64,000 nucleotides of DNA from the NCBI RefSeq assembly GCF_030944625.1, contig NZ_JAUSXY010000001.1, forward strand, positions 2,852,001 through 2,916,000. Reading direction: 5' to 3'. The notes beneath the pieces were generated by a model. That model saw only the letters and a list, made by a program, of their open reading frames with translations, had not been told where the DNA came from and did not search any database. Of the stretch, positions 42,044 through 50,170 are shown piece by piece (positions within the stretch are counted from its first letter, which is position 1; every line of letters starts with the position of its first letter). The DNA comes from Arthrobacter sp. SLBN-112. GTDB lineage: Bacteria > Actinomycetota > Actinomycetes > Actinomycetales > Micrococcaceae. The position numbers and the translations under genes were made by a program.

Positions 42044-42913
42044 CTAGTTGACGTTGTCCGGATGGGAACCGGTACGCTGCCCGCGGTCCAACGCGTTGAT
42101 TGCAGCCAGGTCCCGTTCGGAAAGGTCGAAACCGAAGACGTCCAGGTTCTCCCGGATGCGGGCCTCCGAACTGGCCTTGGGGATCGCAATATTTCCCAAC
42201 TGCATGTGCCAGCGGAGGACCACCTGTGCCGGGGTCTTGCCGTGCTCCGCAGCGCAGGCCTCGATGACCGGATCGGCGAGCACTTGTCCGCGGCCAAGCG
42301 GGCTCCACGCCTCAGTCCGGATACCCAGGTCCGCGTGCTTGCTGCGCAACTCCTCCTGCTGCAGCCAGGGGTGCAGTTCGATCTGGTTGACGGCGGGAAC
42401 CACTTCGGCGCTTTGCAGCAGCCGGTCAAGATGGGCGGGCTGGAAATTGCTGACGCCGATGGCACGGACGCGGCCCTCACGGTAGAGCGTCTCCAGCGCG
42501 CGGTATGTTTCCGGGAACAGCCCGCGGCGGGGGCAGGGCCAATGGATCAGGTACATGTCCACGTAGTCCAGGCCCAGGTTGACCATGGAATCGTCGAACG
42601 CCCGCAATGTGGAGTCGTAGCCGTGATGGTCGTTCCACACCTTGGTGGTGATGAAGACGTCTTCGCGGGCCAGGGACGGGGACAACTCCCCGGAGCCGCC
42701 GCTGCCGGTGCCGTCGCCAAGCTGGGAACTGATCCCACGCGCAACTCCGGTCTCATTGCCGTACATGGCGGCGGTGTCGAAGTGGCGGTAGCCGGCGGCG
42801 AGAGCCGTGGCCACCAGGCCCTCGGCGTCTGCCGCCGGCACCTTGTACAGCCCAAAGCCAAGCTGGTCGATCAGCACGCCGTTGTTCAGGCTGAGCCGGG
42901 GTGAGGTTCTCAT
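42044..42913 (-). CDS. Aldo/keto reductase
   Basis: NADPH-dependent reductase of the 2,5-diketo-D-gluconate reductase-like group. The 289-residue TIM barrel has the catalytic tetrad residues in YRHFDTAAMYGNE (Asp, Tyr), VFITTKVWND (Lys) and MYLIHWPCP (His), and the cofactor loop IPKASSEARIRENLDVF near the end. ATG 42913 is preferred to the upstream GTG because a -10 box sits at leaderless distance. The gene lies 19 bases after the SorC-type regulator on the same strand. Substrate unknown. Confidence 0.9.
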   Translation of the reverse strand: MRTSPRLSLNNGVLIDQLGFGLYKVPAADAEGLVATALAAGYRHFDTAAMYGNETGVARGISSQLGDGTGSGGSGELSPSLAREDVFITTKVWNDHHGYDSTLRAFDDSMVNLGLDYVDMYLIHWPCPRRGLFPETYRALETLYREGRVRAIGVSNFQPAHLDRLLQSAEVVPAVNQIELHPWLQQEELRSKHADLGIRTEAWSPLGRGQVLADPVIEACAAEHGKTPAQVVLRWHMQLGNIAIPKASSEARIRENLDVFGFDLSERDLAAINALDRGQRTGSHPDNVN

Positions 42914-42920
42914 GGAAACG

Positions 42921-42926
42921 ACTCTA
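42921..42926 (-). promoter_or_regulatory. -10 box of a probable leaderless aldo/keto reductase transcript
   Basis: On the minus strand TAGAGT lies 7 bases before the ATG at 42913 and no ribosome site separates them. No clear -35 box is seen, so this could be a second start inside a longer operon transcript from the regulator gene. Confidence 0.4.
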
Positions 42927-42932
42927 CCCACT

Positions 42933-43898
42933 TCAGCTGGTCAGGCCTTCGTAATCGACAAGTCGGCGTGCGGTGGCTTCGTCCAGGATCAGGTCGGTGG
43001 CCAGCCTGGCTGCCAGGGCACCGCGCAGGCCGTTGATCTTGGAGACACCTGAGACCACGCAGATCCTGCGGCGCACCTGGCGGAGCTGCGCACGTGTCGG
43101 ACCGGTGGACCGCTCGTTGAGGACGATCCCGTCGGAGGAACCGTCGGCCCGGAAGAACACGGTGGCCACGTCCCCCACTACGTCCGAGTTGGCCAGGGCA
43201 TTCAGGTCCTCTTCGTCGAGGTATCCGCCGGCGTAGACGTGGCTGGGATAGTCGGCATGTACTGAGCCGACCCCGAAGATGGCGATGCTCATCTTGGCCT
43301 GCAGTTCCAGCACGCGCTGCACGCTGCGTTCATTCCACATGGCTGTCTTGGTGGCGGCGTGGTCGAAGAAGGCCGGGACGGGGAACTGCTCCACCCGTGC
43401 CCCGTAGGCGCTGCCGAACCTGCGCATGATGTCGCTGGCATACGTAATACCCGTGGTGTGCATGTTTCCCGCGCCGTTGAGCTGGACGATGACGCTGTCG
43501 TGGGTGATCTTCCTGGTGAGGTGCCGGCTGACTGCACTGAGGGTGGATCCCCAGGCCACGCCGATGATGGCGTTGGAGTCTACCAGGGGGCCGATGGTCC
43601 GTGCGGCCTGCATGGCCACGCGGTCCAGGGTTTCAGCCTCGTTGAGCGTCCCAAGGATGGGGACAACATGGACATCCAGGTTGTAGCGGCGGCGGATCAT
43701 CCCTTCCAGTTCGGGCCCCGTGTCCAGCGGATTCCGAATCTGGATCTGCACCAAGCCGGACTCCCTGGCGGCGGACAACAGGCGCGAAACCGTGGACCGG
43801 GAGGTGCGCAATTCCCGGGCTATCGCATCCATGGTGAGGTCCTGCAGGTAGTACATTTGTGCAGCTCGGAGGGCATCTGCGTCCCGTGAAAGTGTCAT
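42933..43898 (-). CDS. SorC-family sugar-binding transcriptional regulator
   Basis: Regulator with an N-terminal HTH (about residues 12-48: YYLQDLTMDAIARELRTSRS with TVSRLLSAAR) and a C-terminal SorC/DeoR-type sugar-phosphate-binding domain (GVAWGSTLSAVSRHLTRK, GVGSVHADYPSHVYAGG). The start is taken as ATG 43898 (321 residues); a GTG 18 bases upstream is possible. It is divergent from glpD with an inverted repeat between them, so it probably controls the glycerol genes and itself. The effector is likely a phosphorylated sugar or glycerol phosphate (inferred). Confidence 0.88.
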   Translation of the reverse strand: MTLSRDADALRAAQMYYLQDLTMDAIARELRTSRSTVSRLLSAARESGLVQIQIRNPLDTGPELEGMIRRRYNLDVHVVPILGTLNEAETLDRVAMQAARTIGPLVDSNAIIGVAWGSTLSAVSRHLTRKITHDSVIVQLNGAGNMHTTGITYASDIMRRFGSAYGARVEQFPVPAFFDHAATKTAMWNERSVQRVLELQAKMSIAIFGVGSVHADYPSHVYAGGYLDEEDLNALANSDVVGDVATVFFRADGSSDGIVLNERSTGPTRAQLRQVRRRICVVSGVSKINGLRGALAARLATDLILDEATARRLVDYEGLTS

Positions 43899-43911
43899 CC
43901 CACTTCCGCCC

Positions 43912-43925
43912 TGCACGTTTGTGCA
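43912..43925. promoter_or_regulatory. Candidate operator between the SorC-type gene and glpD
   Basis: TGCAC-GTTT-GTGCA is a perfect inverted repeat in the 123-base divergent gap, 14 bases before the regulator ATG and 6 bases upstream of the glpD -35 box. This position suits control of both genes. Confidence 0.55.
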
Positions 43926-43931
43926 CAGTCC

Positions 43932-43961
43932 TTGACTCCATTTTCCATATCTCCAAAGAAT
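43932..43961 (+). promoter_or_regulatory. glpD promoter
   Basis: TTGACT (43932-43937), an 18-base spacer and AAGAAT (43956-43961). It predicts transcription from near 43968, about 50 bases before the TTG start codon of glpD. Confidence 0.6.
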
Positions 43962-44021
43962 AGAGCAGAACGGCGGCGCGCCACGGCGCCCGCATCATTC
44001 AAAGCCCCAAGGGAGTTTGTT

Positions 44022-45847
44022 TTGGGACCCAAGGAACCAGCTGTCCAACCGTCTGTCCGCGCCCCCAAAGCCGGGGCCGAACGTTCATCGGTGCACAACC
44101 TCCGGCGCCGGCCACACGCCAAAGTACTAGTGGTGGGCGGTGGCATCAACGGAGTAGGCACCTTCCGTGATCTGGCACTCCAGGGCGTCGATGTCGCGCT
44201 CGTGGAACGCGGAGACTACTGCCAAGGCGCCAGCGGCGCGTCGTCGCACATGATCCACGGCGGTATCCGTTACCTGGAGAACGGCGAGTTCCGCCTGGTC
44301 CGTGAGTCAGTGGTGGAGCGGAACCGCCTCCTGAAGATCGCCCCGCACTACGTCAAGCCGCTGCAGACCACCATCCCGATATTCAGCACCTTTTCCGGCA
44401 TCCTGTCTGCGCCCCTGCGGTTCCTCACCCACAAGCAGCAGGGCAAGCCCAAGGAACGCGGCGCCTTCCTGATCAAGGCCGGCCTGAGCCTCTACGATTC
44501 GTTTTCCAGGGACGGTGGAACCGTGCCGCGGCACCAGTTCCGCACCCCCACAAGGCAGCGCTCCAGGAACTGCCCGACCTGCGGCCGGACGTGAAGTACA
44601 CCGCCACCTACTTCGACGCCTCCGTCCACAACCCGGAGCGCCTCACTCTCGACGTGCTCCAGGACGGCGAAAAGGCCGGCCGCGCCGGCAACGCGACTGG
44701 CACCAGCGCACAGGGTGACACGGCCCGTGCCAGCAACTACCTGTCGCTTCAGTCCATGTCGCCGGTCCCCAACCCGGGAACCGGCCGCGGAAGCACGGTT
44801 CGCCTCCGGGACGAGCTCACCGGTGAGGAATTCGACTTCACCGCTGACATCATCATCAACACCACCGGCGCATGGGTGGACCTCACCAACCAGGCGATGG
44901 GCGCGGCCTCGTCCTTTATGGGCGGGACCAAGGGCTCCCACGTCGTACTGGACCACCCTGGACTCCTCGCTGCCTGCCGCGGCCGCGAAATCTTCTTTGA
45001 GCACACCGATGGCCGGATTGTCCTCATCTATCCCATGGGCGACCGGGTTCTGGTGGGCACCACCGACGTTGATGCCGACATGTCGGAGGACGCCGTCTGC
45101 ACCGACGACGAAATCCGTTACTTCTTTGACCTGATCGGACACGTCTTCCCGTCCGTCGATGTGACACCGGAACACATCGTCTACACGTTCTCCGGGGTAC
45201 GCCCGCTGCCCAGCCATGACGCCACGCAGCCGGGCTTCGTCTCCCGCGACTACCGGATCGAACGCCGCACTTCCGGCACGAACGGAAGCGGCGCCGTCGT
45301 ACTCAGCCTGGTGGGCGGCAAGTGGACCACGTTCCGGGCCCTTGCGGAGCACCTGACCAACGATGTCCTGGCCGAACTCGGCGTCCAGCGCAAGGTTTCC
45401 ACGGCGCAACTCCCCATCGGCGGAGGCGCAGGCTTCCCGGCCGATGAAGCGGGTGTCCAGAAATGGATCAAGGCGCACATCGCTGCCGGCCGGGACGCGG
45501 ACCGCACCGCCGGGCTGCTGACCCGCTACGGAACGCGGGCCGAAGAAGTGATCGGGTACCTCGACGCCGCCCCTGACCGGCCGCTGCGTTCCACCCGTGA
45601 GCTCAGCGTCAGGGAACTGGAATTCATGGCGGCACACGAACAGGTGGGCCACCTGGTGGATGTCCTGATCCGGCGCACTTCCCTGGCTTTCCGTGGACTC
45701 GTCACCGGCGAACTGCTCAATGAGGTGGCCGAGGTGCTGGCCGGCCCGCTCAAGTGGGACGCCGCAACGCGTACCGCAGAGATCAAGCACGCCAAGGACG
45801 TGCTGCAGCGATTCCACCGCGTGGAAACGCACAGCCTGGTTTCCTAA
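44022..45847 (+). pseudogene. glpD: Glycerol-3-phosphate dehydrogenase (GlpD) with a frameshift
   Basis: FAD enzyme that oxidises glycerol 3-phosphate to DHAP and passes electrons to quinone. Start: TTG 44022, 6 bases after AAGGGAG. Frame 1 (to about 44546) has the FAD site KVLVVGGGINGVGTFRDLAL and SSHMIHGGIRYLENGEFRLV. The second frame (44549-45847) continues with LPDLRPDVKYTATYFDASVH, GTTDVDADMSEDAVCTDDEI, SGVRPLPSHDATQPGFVSRD and the C-terminal helical domain. The break is in the C5 run 44545-44549: one missing C (or two extra) changes the frame. Corrected, the protein is about 608 residues and otherwise complete. Confidence 0.87.
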
Positions 45848-45939
45848 GGAGCCAGGCCGTCGGCCGGGGCGCGCAAGCGTCCCGGCCCCAGCGGTCCTTC
45901 ACCTGCGGAGGACCGCCAACTAAACGGAAGGAGTCAAAG

Positions 45940-46689
45940 ATGTCTCTGGGATTAGTCTTCCTCTCCGAAGTCTTTGGCACGGGCATGCTGACCCTGTTGG
46001 GTTGCGGCGTCGTTGCCAACGTGGCCTTGCGGGGGACAAAAGGCAATAGCGGCGGTTTCCTGATGGTTACCTGGGGATGGGGTATCGCCGTGTTCTGCGG
46101 TGTCTTCGTCGCCGCCCAGTCGGGTGCACACCTGAACCCCGCAGTTACCCTCGGCCTGCTCCTCAACGGCAAGGCCGAATACGCTCCCGGCGTTGCGGTG
46201 GATTTTGCCTCCACCCTCACCTACTTCGGGGGCGAGATGGTGGGCGCATTCCTCGGCGCAGTGGTCTGCTGGCTGGCATACAAGCAGCACTTCGATGACG
46301 AACCCGAGGCCGCCGGCAAGCTGGGAACCTTTTCTACCGGCCCCGCCATCCGCTCTACTCCCTGGAACCTGATCACCGAGATCATCGGAACTTTCGTTCT
46401 GGTTTTCGTCATCCTGACTTTGGGCGGCACCCCCTCCGGCCTCGGCCCGCTCGCCGTCGCGCTGCTCGTGGTGGGCATCGGCGTATCCCTCGGCGGCCCC
46501 ACCGGCTACGCCATCAACCCGGCCCGTGACCTCGGGCCCCGCATCGCCCACGCAGTACTTCCCATCAAGGACAAGGGTTCCAGCGACTGGGCTTACTCCT
46601 GGGTGCCCGTCGTCGGACCGTTGATCGGCGGCGCACTCGGTGGCCTCGTGGCCAGCGTAGTCCCCATCATTGTCACCGCAGCATCCTGA
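45940..46689 (+). CDS. glpF: Glycerol facilitator (aquaglyceroporin)
   Basis: MIP-family channel for glycerol uptake in the cytoplasmic membrane. The 249-residue protein has six membrane segments and both half-helix NPA motifs ([15 protein letters not shown] and [13 protein letters not shown]); the Asp after the second NPAR marks the glycerol-conducting subgroup. ATG 45940 follows GGAAGGAG by 6 bases; a longer frame reaching into glpD is rejected. It lies between glpD and glpK, so glycerol entry, phosphorylation and oxidation are encoded together. Confidence 0.94.
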   Translation: MSLGLVFLSEVFGTGMLTLLGCGVVANVALRGTKGNSGGFLMVTWGWGIAVFCGVFVAAQSGAHLNPAVTLGLLLNGKAEYAPGVAVDFASTLTYFGGEMVGAFLGAVVCWLAYKQHFDDEPEAAGKLGTFSTGPAIRSTPWNLITEIIGTFVLVFVILTLGGTPSGLGPLAVALLVVGIGVSLGGPTGYAINPARDLGPRIAHAVLPIKDKGSSDWAYSWVPVVGPLIGGALGGLVASVVPIIVTAAS

Positions 46690-46729
46690 ACCCACACGAC
46701 AGATCAACAAACCGGACAAGGACGTCATC

Positions 46730-48244
46730 ATGAACCAGTACGTAATCGCCATCGACCAGGGCACCACCAGCACCCGCGCCATCATCTTCGACCACAGCGG
46801 CGCCATTGTCTCCTCCGGCCAGATGGAACACGAGCAAATCTTCCCGCAGGCCGGCTGGGTGGAGCACGACGCCACGGAAATCTGGAACAACACCCGTGAG
46901 GTCATTGGTTCCGCCCTCTCCAAGGCGAACCTGACGCGGCACGATATTGCCGCCGTCGGCATCACCAACCAGCGCGAAACTGCTGTGGTGTGGGACAAGA
47001 CCACCGGCAAGCCGGTCTACAACGCGATCGTGTGGCAGGACACCCGCACACAGGACATCGTTGATGAACTGTCCAAGGACGGCGGCGGGGACCGCTTCAA
47101 GCAAAAGGTGGGGCTGCCACTGGCAACCTACTTCTCCGGTACCAAGATCAAATGGATCCTGGACAACGTCGACGGCGCCCGTGAAAAGGCTGAAGCCGGG
47201 GATCTGGCCTTCGGCAACACCGACGCCTGGGTCCTGTGGAACCTGACGGGCGGCGTGGACGGCGGTGTCCACGTCACGGACGTCACCAACGCATCCCGCA
47301 CACTGTTCATGGACCTCGAAACCCTGCAATGGGACGACGAAATCCTGGGCATCTTCGGCGTGCCGCGCAGCATGATGCCGGAGATCAAGTCCTCGTCCGA
47401 GGTTTACGGCACCGTCCACAGCTCGCAGCTGCTGCGGGAAACGCCGGTGGCGGGCATCCTTGGTGACCAGCAGGCCGCCACGTTCGGCCAGGTCGCCTTC
47501 GACGCGGGCGAAGCCAAGAACACCTACGGCACGGGCTGCTTCCTGATCTTCAATACGGGCGAGGAAATCGTCCACTCGAAGAACGGGCTGCTCACCACCG
47601 TGGGCTATAAGCTGGGCGACGCCAAGCCGCACTACGCCCTGGAAGGGTCCATCGCCGTCACCGGCTCACTCGTCCAGTGGCTGCGTGACAACCTGGGCAT
47701 GATCAGCAGCGCCCCCGAGGTGGAGACCCTGGCCGCCGCGGTGAAGGACAACGGCGGCGTCTACATCGTGCCTGCGTTCTCCGGACTCTTCGCTCCGTAC
47801 TGGCGCTCGGACGCCCGCGGCGCGATCGTCGGCCTGACCCGCTTCGTCAACAAGAACCACATTGCCCGGGCGGCCCTGGAAGCCACCGCGTTCCAGACCC
47901 GCGAGGTGCTTGACGCCGTCAACGCGGACTCCGGCGTCCCGCTGAGTGAGCTGAAGGTCGACGGCGGCATGGTTGCCAACGACGCCCTCATGCAGTTCCA
48001 GGCAGACATTCTGGGCGTCCCGGTAATCCGGCCCAAGGTCGTGGAAACGACGGCGCTGGGCGCCGCGTACGCGGCAGGCCTTGCCGTTGGCTTCTGGAAG
48101 GACCTCGGCGAGTGCTCGGCCAACTGGTCAGAGGACAAGCGCTGGGAACCGCAGATGGAGCAGGCCGAGCAGGACCGCCAGCTGCGCCTCTGGAAGAAGG
48201 CCGTCACCAAGTCCATGGACTGGGTTGACGAGGACGTGAGGTAG
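46730..48244 (+). CDS. glpK: Glycerol kinase
   Basis: Phosphorylates glycerol to glycerol 3-phosphate, trapping it in the cell. The 504-residue FGGY kinase has the N-terminal phosphate loop [18 protein letters not shown], the glycerol site around [10 protein letters not shown] and the C-terminal signature [23 protein letters not shown] 46730 follows AAGGAC. It is 40 bases after glpF and ends the operon before a strong hairpin. Confidence 0.97.
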   Translation: MNQYVIAIDQGTTSTRAIIFDHSGAIVSSGQMEHEQIFPQAGWVEHDATEIWNNTREVIGSALSKANLTRHDIAAVGITNQRETAVVWDKTTGKPVYNAIVWQDTRTQDIVDELSKDGGGDRFKQKVGLPLATYFSGTKIKWILDNVDGAREKAEAGDLAFGNTDAWVLWNLTGGVDGGVHVTDVTNASRTLFMDLETLQWDDEILGIFGVPRSMMPEIKSSSEVYGTVHSSQLLRETPVAGILGDQQAATFGQVAFDAGEAKNTYGTGCFLIFNTGEEIVHSKNGLLTTVGYKLGDAKPHYALEGSIAVTGSLVQWLRDNLGMISSAPEVETLAAAVKDNGGVYIVPAFSGLFAPYWRSDARGAIVGLTRFVNKNHIARAALEATAFQTREVLDAVNADSGVPLSELKVDGGMVANDALMQFQADILGVPVIRPKVVETTALGAAYAAGLAVGFWKDLGECSANWSEDKRWEPQMEQAEQDRQLRLWKKAVTKSMDWVDEDVR

Positions 48245-48259
48245 CGCCTTTAGCCTCTG

Positions 48260-48295
48260 GGGCCGCCCGGCCGATATCCGGCGGGGCGGCCCTTT
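48260..48295 (+). terminator. Terminator of the glp operon
   Basis: GGGCCGCCC (48260-48268) pairs with GGGCGGCCC (48284-48292), with an inner GCCG/CGGC extension, and is followed by TTT. It lies 15 bases after the glpK stop. Confidence 0.75.
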
Positions 48296-48356
48296 CCGTG
48301 GTGGGCCGCCATTCAGGGACCGGTTTCCAGCCAAGGGTCGGTGTTGTTGCGCGGCA

Positions 48357-49883
48357 TCAGGATGCGGTGCGTGGCGGCAAGTCCTCTGTGGCCGGCCCCT
48401 GGATGACCTTGCCCTCCACATCGAACCGGGAGCCGTGGCAGGGACAATCCCAGGTGCGGTCGCGCCGGTTGAATCCGACGGTGCAGCCGAGGTGCGTGCA
48501 GACGGCAGACACGGCGTGGATCTCGCCGGCGTCGTCTCTGAAGCAGGCCGTGCTGCCTCCCTCGGTGTCAACCACCATGCCGTCGCCGGATGCCAACTCC
48601 GCAATTCGCATCCGGGAGGCGCCCGGCGATACTGCATCTTTGGGCCGTGCCGGTCCAGTCCCTCCTGCTTCCCGGGTCCCGGGTGCTAATGCCGCGCGGT
48701 TGCTGTCGAACAGGGAAGCCCACTTATTCGGCGTCCCGTTGAGGAGGTCCGCCACAATCAGGGCGGCGGCGGTGCCGTTGGTCAGGCCCCACTTGCGCAG
48801 GCCGGTAATGACGAAGGCATGCCGGCTGTCTGCGTTCAAGGGCCCCACGTAGGGCAGCCCGTCCTTGGGTATGGCGTCCTGGGTGGACCAGCGGTACGCC
48901 ACGGCCGCAGCCCCGAAACGGCTGTGCGCATAGCCGGCGAGCGCTGCATAGCGCGGCGCCGGATCCACCTGTTCTTCGGTGGGGTGTCCCTCACCTCCGG
49001 TCAGCAGGTACGTCACCCCGCCAAGCCCCACCGTCAACAGGGAGCGCATAGGCTCGCCGGCACTGATAAAGGTGGCGTCCAGGGGAGGGCCTGCCACCGG
49101 CGCTGCCACAATATATGAACGGTGCGGCCGGCACAGCGCGGCGAACCGGCCGTGGTCGCCGAAAGGGACATTGGTCGCCACAATGGCATCGCTGGCCAGC
49201 ACTGTTCCGTGACTTGCAGCCACGGCCACAGTCGTGCGCTCGCGCAGTCCCAGTACGCGCGTCCCTTCAAAAACGAAGCTGCCTCCTCCGTCCACTGCAG
49301 CTGCCAGGCCTTGGAGGTACTGCACGGCATGCATCTGGGCCTGACCCTCAAACCGGACCGCGCCGGCTGCCCGGAACGGAAGGGGAACGTCGGCCGTGAA
49401 AGTGGCCGGAAGGCCCAGGCTGGCGGCCAAGGCGGCTTCTTCCCGTACGGCGGGGAGGGTCCGGTCGTCTTCTGCGAACGTATAGTTCTGTACTCGGCGG
49501 AACCCACAAGCGATGTTCTCCTGCGCCACCAGGTCTGCGATGTGCTCGACGGCCGCTTGGTTGGCCAGCCCATAGATCCTGGCGGCAGCTTTGCCGTGAC
49601 TGCGCTCAAGGGCCGTATAGGCAAGGCGGTGCAGGGAAGTCACTTTCCCGGTGGTGTGGCCGCTGACGCCCGTTCCGATCCTGCCCGCCTCAAGGACAGC
49701 CACGGTCCGGCCAGAACGCTTGAGGGCCAGCGCAGCGGTGAGACCGGCGATACCGCCTCCGATCACCGCCGTATCAACGTCAAGTGATCCGCTCAGCTCC
49801 GGGTAGGCCGTGGTCCCCGCGGATGCCAGCCAAAGGGAGAGCGGTTCCCCTTCGGCGAAAGTACCGGTTTCTGGATCTGGCAT
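48357..49883 (-). CDS. FAD-dependent oxidoreductase with C-terminal Rieske domain
   Basis: A 508-residue fusion: an N-terminal DAO-type FAD oxidoreductase (dinucleotide motif VIGGGIAGLTAALALKRSGR near residue 38, GTGVSGHTTGKVTSLH) and a C-terminal Rieske [2Fe-2S] domain with both cluster motifs, CTHLGC and CPCHGS, about residues 455-490. The fusion type is widespread in soil actinobacteria; the substrate is unknown and may be an amine or amino acid. Start: ATG 49883 after GGAGG; an ATG 18 bases upstream is possible. It converges on glpK. Confidence 0.9.
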   Translation of the reverse strand: MPDPETGTFAEGEPLSLWLASAGTTAYPELSGSLDVDTAVIGGGIAGLTAALALKRSGRTVAVLEAGRIGTGVSGHTTGKVTSLHRLAYTALERSHGKAAARIYGLANQAAVEHIADLVAQENIACGFRRVQNYTFAEDDRTLPAVREEAALAASLGLPATFTADVPLPFRAAGAVRFEGQAQMHAVQYLQGLAAAVDGGGSFVFEGTRVLGLRERTTVAVAASHGTVLASDAIVATNVPFGDHGRFAALCRPHRSYIVAAPVAGPPLDATFISAGEPMRSLLTVGLGGVTYLLTGGEGHPTEEQVDPAPRYAALAGYAHSRFGAAAVAYRWSTQDAIPKDGLPYVGPLNADSRHAFVITGLRKWGLTNGTAAALIVADLLNGTPNKWASLFDSNRAALAPGTREAGGTGPARPKDAVSPGASRMRIAELASGDGMVVDTEGGSTACFRDDAGEIHAVSAVCTHLGCTVGFNRRDRTWDCPCHGSRFDVEGKVIQGPATEDLPPRTAS

Positions 49884-49982
49884 TGCACGCCGCCTCCGCA
49901 TGTTTGGGACGATCATGCGCGTTCCCGCGGAGTAAAGCAACGGGCCATGGGCCGGGCTGCGGCGCGCGGGGTGCCTGTGCGC

Positions 49983-49988
49983 TAAAGT
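49983..49988 (+). promoter_or_regulatory. -10 box of the leuS leader transcript
   Basis: TAAAGT fits TANNNT and ends 6 bases before the ATG of the leader peptide, so the transcript would be leaderless. The -35 region is not recognisable. Confidence 0.6.
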
Positions 49989-49994
49989 AGATCC

Positions 49995-50021
49995 ATGCGT
50001 GCGATCCTTCTGCTTAGTTAG
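49995..50021 (+). CDS. Leucine-rich leader peptide of the leuS attenuator (MRAILLLS)
   Basis: An 8-codon open frame, ATG CGT GCG ATC CTT CTG CTT AGT TAG, directly follows a -10 box at leaderless spacing. It holds an Ile codon and three consecutive Leu codons, two of them CTT, which is rare in this GC-rich genome and so sensitive to charged tRNA(Leu). It is followed at once by a hairpin and then a terminator, and leuS is the next gene. This is the layout of ribosome-mediated attenuation, as known for amino-acid operons. Too short for standard gene finders. Confidence 0.75.
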   Translation: MRAILLLS

Positions 50022-50080
50022 CCGCCGGCTGTCCCAGACGTGACAGCTGAGCGGCAGCCCCTCCATGGTGAGGGGCTTTT
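50021..50080 (+). terminator. leuS attenuator: pause hairpin and terminator
   Basis: Hairpin 1: GCTGTC (50028-50033) with GACAGC (50042-50047), extended outward by GCCGC (50021-50025) with GCGGC (50051-50055). Terminator: AGCCCCTC (50056-50063) with GAGGGGCT (50070-50077), then TTT. An alternative pairing, GGCTG (50027-50031) with CAGCC (50055-50059), would break the terminator. A ribosome stalled on the Leu codons would cover GCCGC and favour it, allowing readthrough into leuS. Confidence 0.7.
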
Positions 50081-50170
50081 GTGTGTCCGGGGCATGCCGC
50101 CGGGCCGTCAGCAGGAGGATCAGGCCGTTATGGCAGCACCGATGCCGTAACAGAACAGAAAAGGGCAGCA

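Noticed and set aside
43932..43934. TTG as start codon of glpD
   Set aside because: It is the first codon of the -35 box TTGACT; the TTG at 44022 has a perfect ribosome site and fits the promoter position.
50130..50150. Second mini open frame (MAAPMP) between the attenuator and leuS
   Set aside because: The ribosome site is 11 bases away, the codons have no pattern, and it is probably chance.
49884..50170. T-box riboswitch before leuS
   Set aside because: No T-box sequence or specifier stem was found; the short Leu-rich open frame plus terminator explains the region better.
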